64,000 bases of DNA from Palsa-504 sp963739615 (GTDB lineage Bacteria > Actinomycetota > Actinomycetes > Streptosporangiales > Streptosporangiaceae): positions 1 to 64,000 of the forward strand of contig CAVUBD010000031.1 of assembly GCA_963739615.1 (NCBI GenBank), in the 5' to 3' direction. Under the pieces are notes generated by a model. That model was given only the letters and a program-made list of their open reading frames with translations. It ran no database searches and had not been told where the DNA came from. This document shows positions 18,301-25,468 of the stretch, piece after piece; the stretch's first letter is position 1, and each line of letters starts with the position of its first letter. The position numbers were made by a program, and so were the translations under genes.

Positions 18301-20346
18301 CCGTGCTGCGTTCGGGCAGCCGATCGACGATTCCAGCCGCGACCTGCGGCTGTGGCGACTGCCGGACGGCGAGCTCCAAGGCGGCCGGGAGCGGAGTGGT
18401 CACGTCACTGATGGCGAGATCGAGCAGGGCTGGCAGCCGCGACCCGAGCAGTGTGGCGAGTGCATCGTGGATGACAGCGCGGTGGGGCGCGGCGCGGGTG
18501 AGCTCGCTCAGAAGGTGCGCGCTTTGCCCGGCCGAGGTGGTGCGTTGGGCCGCACTGAGCACGAGCTCGGGGAGCTCAGGAGTTTCTGCGAGCAGTTGCT
18601 CGGTGACGAGGTTAGGGCGCGGGGGTGCGACCCACCCGCCACCAGGGTAGGTGTTGCGTAGCCAATCCGCGATGCGCTCGCGTTGCAGCAATGTCGCCTC
18701 CCGCAGGCTCGGGATCGCTTCGAGGGCGGCGCACAGGCCTGTGCGGCTGGCCGGTGTTAGCAGGCTTGCCACGGTGATGGCCTGGACGGTGGTTATGTCG
18801 CCAAAGTCAGCTGTGTATGGGTCCCCAACGACGTCGCTCCCGGCCCAGGATGCGTTCCAATATCTCTTCGCGACGGTTGCTAGCAGGGCTTGTGTCGGTC
18901 GTGTCCGCTGTAATGGCTGGGGTATCCCCGAGTACCGTGAGCAGCGCGTTCATGTGCACAAGCAGAGGGTTTGCGAAGTTGTCGCCCGGTAGCGGCGAAA
19001 TCTCGCCCAGGGGCGCAGGGATCGGGCTTGCCGGGTGCCCTAGCTGGGCTGCGAATGCCGCGCAGGCTGCCTCGTGGTGATTTCGCTGTTCGTCCGGCGA
19101 CAGCTGGCCAGCCTGGAGGGAGAGGGTGTCAGCGGCGAGGGCTTTGGCAAGGTAATCAGTATCGACATTCAGCTGTTGCCACCAGGTGCCCACATGGCGG
19201 GCCAGCAGCAGCAGCCGGAAAGGGGGCCCGCTGGGCTGCTTCGCGAATGTGTTGACAAGTCCGCCGGTGAGCGAAGCCTTCAGGTCAGCGTCGTCGACGA
19301 TCAGCAGCGTCGGGCGCTCGGGTTCGGGGCGCGTGACACCGCCCGGCGGGTCTTGGTCGGAGAACCCGGCGTCCCAGCCGTCCGTCATGACATGTGCGGC
19401 GAGTTCAGCGGCGAGCCGGGTCTTTGCCGGCCCCTCCGTCGCCGGTCACGATCCGCAAGCCGAACCGGGCCGGGCCGCGGCACCAGCGCTGCAGTTCTGC
19501 CAAGGGCTGCTCGCGGCCGAGGAACGGCACCACACCGTGCTCGGGGAGCAAGAGCCGTACCGGCACGTCCGTGAAAGTGAGACCGGCTGGCAGCGGCACG
19601 TAGGGCGGCTGCAACAAGACTGAGAGGTCCTGAGTGACAGCGAGCCGGAACCGTGGCTGGACCGACTGCAACGCCTCCGCGTTCGCGTCGGCAAGCTCGG
19701 CGAAACGCGCATCGGCGCACAGCGATGACGTGGCGGCAGCCACGAGCCGGTCCTCGCCGAACCGGGCCGGGTCGACGATCACGACGCCGACCAGATATGG
19801 TCCAGCGAATACCGCGGCCCCGGACATTCCCGCCCATGGCGAATCAGACTGGCGGGCGCTGGGCGCCGCACTTATGGCGGTCAGCGACAAGTGCCCGATC
19901 TTGACGGTGCTCAGCGGCGCGACAAACGCGAGCAGCTGCTCGGTATCTCGGACCCGGTCAGGTTGCTCCTGCGCCCAGGGGAAGCCAACCGCCATGCAAT
20001 TCACAGGCTCGGCCCCATCCACCATCCCCCAGCGGGGTACCGGGCTACCTGGCGGCAGCGGCGGCGCGTCCCCCGTTAGGCCGATAAGGGCAACGTCCGC
20101 AGCTTCGTCGCGCCAGAGCACCGAGGCGCTCATCCATGCCTGCACGCCCAGCGGACGCACGTCGCAGCGACCAGTGCCGTCCTCCCCGGCAGCGACGTCC
20201 GCCCGGGGCAGGATCGGCAGGCCCGCGACCACGTGCCAAGCAGTGAGGACCGACGCAGCGGTCACCCGATAGCCAGACCCCACGCGCCCAGGGCCGTTCG
20301 CCGGCTTGACAAACACCTCCATGACACGGTGACGGTCGAACCCCAT
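15321..20346 (-). pseudogene. Giant trypsin-like protease / P-loop NTPase / TPR protein, frame-disrupted
   Basis: Starting at ATG 20346 the first part is a trypsin-fold serine protease: GSGYRVTAASVLTAWHVVAG (His), RDEAADVALIGL (Asp) and WAGMSGAAVFAG (Ser) form the triad order. It leads into an NTPase whose Walker A reads GDGGAGK at about 19425. An extra base there moves TRLAAELAAHVM into the next frame; TLLIVDDAD is the Walker B-like strand (about 19310-19285). A second shift near 18820 leads to the helical module beginning SLLTPASRTGLCAALEA. From about 18240 to 15321 follow roughly 19 TPR-like repeats of 46 residues (YRELAAARPDAFRPDLA, SLNNQS, LADLGRxEEALAAIEEA) ending DEAQRTRDEAATW. The outer repeats are clean; about 16440-17900 carries many single-base shifts. 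Such trypsin-NTPase-TPR proteins are predicted STAND-type conflict effectors in actinobacteria. It is either a true pseudogene or a victim of repeat-assembly errors. Confidence 0.75.
15583..18240 (-). repeat. About 19 tandem 138-base coding repeats (TPR units)
   Basis: The repeat phase can be read from gcggccagctcccgg, which recurs at 15583, 15721 and 15859, spaced exactly 138 bases (46 codons). Each unit encodes a helix pair with the consensus ELAAxRPDAFRxxLAxxLxN. Adjacent units are highly similar at DNA level, which suggests recent amplification or homogenisation by gene conversion. Units between about 16440 and 17900 contain indels that break the 138-base rhythm. Confidence 0.9.
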
Positions 20347-20399
20347 GCGTACCCCCCTGCTTTCCTCCTCCGTTAAGCTGGGCCTTCGGGCGGCTCGCC

Positions 20400-20711
20400 T
20401 TACGGAGGCCGCTCGTCGACCTCATCAGCCACTTGCCAGGGTTCTCCGGAGGCTGTAACGGGCGCCAGCGCGAGCGTCACCTTCTGGGTTGACTCGTTGG
20501 CCATGGTCGCCGAGGCACCAGCCTCGACAACCCAGAAACGGACTCCCGCCTTACCACCGCCCTCATGGTGGGTCATGAGCGTGAACTCGACGGTCACCGG
20601 GCCGACGTTGAACTGCAGCTGCGGGTCTTTTGCCAGCCCTGCAGTACGCAGCTCCGACCGCAACGCGCCTATGAAATCCGCAAGAGGCACGCCTACCGGC
20701 TCATCAGTCAC
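20400..20711 (-). CDS. Trypsin-co-occurring domain 2 (trypco2) protein
   Basis: The GTG start at 20711 (VTDEPVGVPLADFIGALRSE) has ggagg four bases upstream and gives 103 residues. The pattern is PLADFIxxLRxEL, then a strand with FNVGPVTVEFTLMTHHEGGG, then VRFWVVEAGASATMAN and STQKVTLALAPV. This is the small alpha-plus-beta trypco2 domain, named for its co-occurrence with trypsin-like proteases. It ends 53 bases before the protease-NTPase-TPR gene on the same strand, so the two probably form an operon. Computational studies of actinobacterial conflict systems place trypco domains beside NTP-dependent effectors; a molecular role has not been shown as far as I know. The domain may modulate or be a target of the protease (inference). 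Confidence 0.8.
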   Translation of the reverse strand: MTDEPVGVPLADFIGALRSELRTAGLAKDPQLQFNVGPVTVEFTLMTHHEGGGKAGVRFWVVEAGASATMANESTQKVTLALAPVTASGEPWQVADEVDERPP

Positions 20712-20914
20712 CGAACCTCCGATCCGGCCAGCCATTCGGGCTTGCCAACAACCGGCAACACGGCCATACCACCAGCCATGACGACACCGGTCAAGATAGC
20801 CAGCCCAAAACATACAACGCGGCCGCGGTGATGCGCACCGCGAGACACGCTTGGAGCATCCTTGACCCCGCTGGCCAGCGGTCGCCCAGAATGCCCAGTT
20901 ATGCGCAGCTGCAC
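20708..20914 (-). CDS. Possible small membrane protein coupled to trypco2
   Basis: A 68-codon frame from GTG 20914 contains one strong hydrophobic segment (VVCFGLAILTGVVMAGGMAV) preceded by basic residues. Its TGA stop overlaps the trypco2 GTG start as GTGA, a layout typical of translational coupling. No Shine-Dalgarno is evident and no family is recognised, so it could be a chance frame. If real, it would be the first gene of the trypco2/trypsin-TPR operon, with the C-terminus short and the N-terminus cytoplasmic by the positive-inside rule. Confidence 0.35.
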   Translation of the reverse strand: MQLRITGHSGRPLASGVKDAPSVSRGAHHRGRVVCFGLAILTGVVMAGGMAVLPVVGKPEWLAGSEVR

Positions 20915-21018
20915 CCGCTGAGAGCGAGCGACCGGGAGCCGCCCATTAGCCTCGATTCCCGGTGCGGTAACTGAGTTGAGGTTGGCTCGCGGCCGAGGGC
21001 GGTGATGAGCTGGCCAGG

Positions 21019-21210
21019 ATGCTGCTGCGCCTCCGGCTGCGGCAGTGTTATTACCTGAATGAACTGGCTGACAGCGCGCGGCAGGCGATCGCGGTCGGTG
21101 AGCCGCTGGCAGTGGACTCCGAACGGGTGCTGGGCCCGGACCACCCCGGCACCCTGACCTCGCGCAACAACCTTGCCAGCGCCCGCAGGGCGGTGAGCGG
21201 GCCGGACTGA
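21019..21210 (+). pseudogene. Fragment of a kinesin-light-chain-type TPR protein
   Basis: The frame includes SERVLGPDHPGTLTSRNNLA. This is the signature of TPR_10/TPR_12 repeats (eRvLGpdHPdTLxsRnNLAxAY) that form the C-termini of many actinobacterial NB-ARC/STAND proteins. Only one to one and a half repeats survive and there is no start signal. It is a different repeat type from the 46-residue units of the neighbouring giant gene. Confidence 0.6.
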
Positions 21211-21369
21211 ATCGTGCCCTGCGCGGCGCGTGATGCTTCCGAGGAACGGATGGGTTAGCCTACAGCAGTCCGGTGCGGTCTGCGTCTTCGCTGGTGGTGC
21301 AGCGTCAGTGGGTAGATCGGTGGTAAGTATCGCATCGCGCCGTGACCTGTGCCTAACAACACCTCGCCA

Positions 21370-21614
21370 AGGCGAGCAGGGATGCGGGGGCCGCCACGTG
21401 CCCGGGCTGCGTCCGCCTGACCACGCCGGTTCACAGCCGCCGGTACGCATCGCCGGTGCGCGGGATCGATTCGGGCCCAGGCATCGTCCCTGACCCTCAG
21501 ATCCCGCAGCGCCACGGTCACCCAGGCGATCTCGTAGTCGGTCGTGGCGCCGTAGCGGCGGCGGTAGACGGCGATCATGCGGCCTACTGCGACCAGCCCC
21601 TCGGCGGCGATCAC
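21370..21614 (-). pseudogene. Second DUF4192 gene fragment
   Basis: The minus strand reads YEIAWVTVALRDLRVRDDAW then ARIDPAHR. After a frame change it gives TGVVRRTQPGHVAAPASLLA. This is the DUF4192 C-terminal pattern (DxevAxLaVaLxdxRVRDdAWxRmdPAHRxaHLrLWtdVvRRA), with an in-frame stop replacing part of the LRLW motif. It covers more upstream sequence than the fragment at 15060-15215 but overlaps it in the RRxQPGHVxAPAS block, so the two are separate copies. Confidence 0.55.
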
Positions 21615-21921
21615 GTGCCCGGCGCTATGCGGGAGGACGTACTTTTTGCTGCACAGTCGAGACCTATTCTAGGATGCCAAGACCGCGCTCTCCGCTCGCC
21701 TTGGCGGCCTGGCAGTCCGGTAATGGCGCAATGCAAGCTCGGCCGACCCGGCTGCGGCCGGTGGCGAGGGAGCCGCGCGCGGCAGCAGCCCCGGCGTCCG
21801 TAGGGCCTGCGTCCGAAGGAGGCGAGCGAAGCTGATGTGACGCCAATCACGATGCAATTTTTCCGCTAGCGGATCCGGCGCCGTCCCGCGCCCGGCTGCG
21901 TCGCCGGAGGGCCCGGCGCGG

Positions 21922-23404
21922 ATGCCCGCCGAGCGGGAGGAGTTCACCGATGATGAGGCCGCCCAGGTGCTGGCCGAGGGCCGGGGCGCGGCGGCCGCGA
22001 TGCTGGACCTGGCCTGGACCCTGGAAGTCAAGCTGCCCGGCACCCGGGCGGCGTTCGCCGGCGGGCGGCTGCGGCATTCCAAGGCGCAGGTCATCGCGCT
22101 GGCGGTCGCGTTCCTGGACGCCGCGGAGGCCCGCGCCGCGGAGGCGGAGGTGCTGGGGCGGGCCGGGCGGCTGACGCCGGGCGGGCTGCGGGCCGCGATC
22201 GCCCGCGCCGTGATGGCCGTCGCGCCGGCCAAGGCCAGGAAGCGGCGGGAGGCGGCGGCGCGGGACGCGCGGGTAGCAGCGGTGGGCCGAGGACTGCGGG
22301 AACGCCGCGCTGGCCGGGCGGGAACTCCCCCCGGCGCAGGTGCTGGCCGCCGACCAGCGGATCAGCTGGTGGGCCCGGCAGCTCCGGAAAGCCGGGCTGG
22401 GCGGGGACATGGACCAGCTGCGCGCCCGCGCCTACCTCGACCTGCTGCTCGACCAGGACTCCCGCCCCGCCGCCCCGGACGCGATGCCGCCCGCAGGGCC
22501 GGCTGGACAGCGGCGGCGGCCCCGGCGGCGGCAGCACGGGACCGGCGGCAGCACGGGTACCGGCAGCAGGACGGGTACCGGCGCCAGCCGGGAACCGCGG
22601 CCGGGCAAGCCGGCATCCCGGCCGGTGCCCCGGCCCCGGCCCCGCCCGGGGCCGGGACGCGGCCCGCGGGGTTCGCCGGGCGGCTGCACCTGACGGTGCC
22701 GCTGGCCACCCTGCTGGAGCTGGCGGACCGGCCCGGGGAGATCCCCGGCCTGGGCCCCGCCGACCCGTGGCTGGCCCGCGACCTGACCCGCGCCGCCGCC
22801 CGGAACCCGGCGACGACCTGGTGCGTGACGGTGACCGACGCGCACGGACACGCCATCGGCCACGGCTGCGCCAGACCCCGCACCCCGCACCGCCCCGCGC
22901 CAGCCGCGGGAAACCCGGCCCGCCGGGCGGGCATGACCCGCCCGGCGGGACCGGCGCCAGCGCGGGCCCGGGTTCGCCTTCACGCCTTCTGGCCCGGACG
23001 GGCCACCGGGCGGCTACGGATCCTGGCGGCTGCGGACCGGAGCCGGGCCACCGGACCTGATCATCGCGCTCGACCCGATCGCGATCGATACCTGCGACCA
23101 CCGGTTCCAGGCCGCCGGGCACGACCCCGGCAGAAAACTCCGGCACCTGTCCCAGATCCGGCACGCCACATGCACCGCCCCCACCTGCCGCAGACCGTCC
23201 GCGCAGGCCGACTTCGAGCACAACACCCCTTACGAAGCAGGCGGCCGGTCGTGCCTCTGTAATGGCGGACCGAAATGCCGCCACGACCACCGGCTCAAAC
23301 AGCACCCCGGCTGGACCGTCGAACAGCCCACCCCCGGCACCTTCCGCTGGACCACCCCCTCCGGCCGGACCACCACCACAGAACCCACCAGGTACCCGAT
23401 CTGA
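21922..23404 (+). pseudogene. DUF222 / HNH endonuclease family protein, 5'-truncated and frameshifted
   Basis: The first frame gives REEFTDDEAAQVLAEGRGAA then LDLAWTLEVKLPGTRAAFAG and LRHSKAQVIALAVAFL, the DUF222 (13E12-repeat) helical region without its first helices. A second frame continues LPPAQVLAADQRISWWARQL. The first resumes with GRLHLTVPLATLLELADRPG, and a third ends with CTAPTCRRPSAQADFEHNTP then YEAGG, CRHDHRLKQHPGW and TTEPTRYPI before TGA 23402-23404. The Cys/His-rich end is the HNH nuclease module of these abundant actinobacterial proteins, whose biological role is not established. At least two or three frame changes and the missing N-terminus argue for a pseudogene. Confidence 0.75.
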
Positions 23405-23464
23405 GGATCCTGGTAGAGGCGGAAGCGATATCGCAGTTCAGCAGGGATTTAGCCCATTGGGGGA

Positions 23465-25468
23465 CTAGCTCAATTTCGAGGTGTCACGGGCGGCTGCGAG
23501 CTGGGTGCGGAAGTGCTCGTAGTCGGCCAGTTCGCGGCCGACCGGAGCCAGGACCAGGTTGCTGGCGACGGCGGAAACCCGGCCCAGGATGGCGTGAACA
23601 GCTCGTTCGCGCTCGCGATCCGCGGCAAGAACCACCATGTTCTGGCACCACGAGGCAATCAGCCAGCCCAGCAGTAGCAGCGCCAAGACCATGACTCCAA
23701 GCCAGGGCGCCAGGGACATGTCACTGATCAGTGAGGACGGCTTGTGCGGTGCGCGAGACGCGCCGAGCGCCAGGATGAGCACGATCCAGACCAGGCCCGC
23801 CAGCATTAGCAGCATCAGGAACCACTGCACGGCCGCGATCAGCCGCCACCATCCGGTCACCTTGTCGCGCCGTGGCAGCCCCTGCGCCACGGCCGCGCCC
23901 AGGGCCGCCTGGGCCTCGTCCGCCCTGGACCGAGCCGCGACCAGGACGGTCCGTGACCAGGGCTCCGGCAGCGAACTGCCTACCTCGTTGGCGAATACCG
24001 TAATCGCATTGTCGATGTCGGATCGCTGTGCTTGCGCGGTGTCAGCAGGATCACCGGCCAGCAGCTTGCGGGACAGCGTCCGGCCCCTCAGGCGGGCCGC
24101 CAGCCCGGCGGGTGGCCAGCCGATGTACGCCGCGGCGCTGCGCTCGCGCACGCCGTTCAGTGTCTCGGTCACCGCCGCCACCCCGGCGGCTTTCGCGAAG
24201 GCAGCGGTCAGGGTGCCCGCGGGGCCCGCGGGAACGTATGTGGTGGGATCTTCGATGCGCTGGCTCGCCCCGGTGCCGTCCGGTGTCGCGTCCTCCCAGG
24301 GTGGCCGCGCCGAGGGCGCTGGTAGGGTCGGGGCAGCGGTCTTCTGCCACGGCTGCCAGTCGGCGGTGGCCGGTCGGCCGCTCGCCGGATCTTCGGCGCC
24401 TGCCTCCGGGTAGGCCGGGAATCCGTTCCCGTTACCCCTGGGCCCCTCGTCCTCCGCCTGCTCCCACGGCGGCCGGGGCGCAGCCTGCGATCGAGCCGAC
24501 GTGGATCCGGCCCCGGCAATCGCGGCCCTGGCAATCGCGGCTACGCCAGCGGCGGACGCCGTTGGCAGCTGCGCGAAGGCTGGATCCGGCGGCTGCCAGC
24601 CTGGCAAGCGGTCTCCGGCGTAGACGGCGAACCTCTCCACCAGAGCATCGACGTCAGCCGTGATCCTGCCGGTCGAGGCCCGCCTCGCGGCCACAGCCGC
24701 GGCCAGCACGCGGCGCAGCTCATTGAGGCCAGCGCCGGTGATGGCGGAAGTCACGAGGACCTGGGTCTCGGTCAGCCCTTCCGCGTCGAGCAGCCGACGC
24801 AGGTCGGACTCGCAATCGGCGGCCTGTTCGGGGGAAAGCGTGTCAACCTGGTTGAGGACCACTGAGGTCACGGCTGCGTGCCCGGCCATCGGCACCAGGT
24901 AGCGCCGGTGCACCGACGCGTCCGCGTATTTCAGTGGGTCGAGCACCCAGACCAGCATGTCCACCATCTTGACCAGGCGGTCGACCAGGGCCGCCGAACC
25001 GGTGACCACCGAGTCGTGGTCGGGCAGGTCGAGCAGGAGCAGCCCGGTCAGCGATGCTTCCCCCTCATCGAGTGCGCTCGCCCGGGCGTAGCGGTGACGC
25101 CGCTGCACGTTGAGCCAGTCGAGCAGCGGGCCGCCCCCCTCCATGCCCCATACGCATGCGTGCGAGTGCTTGGTGGTGGGCCGCATCACGCCTGCTGGCG
25201 AGAAATTCGCGCCGGCCAGGGCGTTGAACAGCGTCGATTTGCCGCTGCCGGTACCCCCCGCCAGGGCCACGACGGTGTGCGACGCGGACATCCGCATCCG
25301 CTCACCCGACCGCCGCAGCAGCATTTCCGCATCGTTGAGAAGTTCCTGGCTGAACCCGTCGGTACCGGCGCGGCCGGAACCGATCCTGGTCAGCTCGGTG
25401 AGCGAGGCAAGCCTGTCGGGCAGTCGCGCATTGGACAGCCCCGTCACCCCGATCGTGTTCGCTGTCAC
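23465..25468 (-). CDS. Membrane-anchored dynamin-like/YfjP-type GTPase
   Basis: This 667-residue protein has a G domain near the N-terminus: Walker A GGTGSGKS (residues 71-78), a switch-I region with RPTTKHSHACVW, G3 LLDLPDHDSV, and G4-like VVLNQVDTL. After a Pro-rich disordered middle (about 320-400), the C-terminal third has two hydrophobic segments (WFLMLLMLAGLVWIVLILAL and LGVMVLALLLLGWLIASW), which place the GTPase on the inner face of the membrane. Its ATG overlaps the stop of the upstream GTPase gene by 4 bases (25465-25468), so the pair is translationally coupled. Paired dynamin-like GTPases act at septa during Streptomyces sporulation (DynA/DynB); whether these are orthologues cannot be judged from sequence reading alone. 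Confidence 0.85.
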   Translation of the reverse strand: MTANTIGVTGLSNARLPDRLASLTELTRIGSGRAGTDGFSQELLNDAEMLLRRSGERMRMSASHTVVALAGGTGSGKSTLFNALAGANFSPAGVMRPTTKHSHACVWGMEGGGPLLDWLNVQRRHRYARASALDEGEASLTGLLLLDLPDHDSVVTGSAALVDRLVKMVDMLVWVLDPLKYADASVHRRYLVPMAGHAAVTSVVLNQVDTLSPEQAADCESDLRRLLDAEGLTETQVLVTSAITGAGLNELRRVLAAAVAARRASTGRITADVDALVERFAVYAGDRLPGWQPPDPAFAQLPTASAAGVAAIARAAIAGAGSTSARSQAAPRPPWEQAEDEGPRGNGNGFPAYPEAGAEDPASGRPATADWQPWQKTAAPTLPAPSARPPWEDATPDGTGASQRIEDPTTYVPAGPAGTLTAAFAKAAGVAAVTETLNGVRERSAAAYIGWPPAGLAARLRGRTLSRKLLAGDPADTAQAQRSDIDNAITVFANEVGSSLPEPWSRTVLVAARSRADEAQAALGAAVAQGLPRRDKVTGWWRLIAAVQWFLMLLMLAGLVWIVLILALGASRAPHKPSSLISDMSLAPWLGVMVLALLLLGWLIASWCQNMVVLAADRERERAVHAILGRVSAVASNLVLAPVGRELADYEHFRTQLAAARDTSKLS

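Larger units (their letters stand above)
20915..21921. other. Scar region with TPR and DUF4192 fragments
   Basis: No intact gene. It contains a short KLC-type TPR fragment on the plus strand (21019-21210) and a DUF4192 fragment on the minus strand (21370-21614), listed separately. Nothing recognisable was found from 21615 to 21920. The promoter of the minus-strand trypco2 operon should be at about 20920-21000. Confidence 0.45.
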
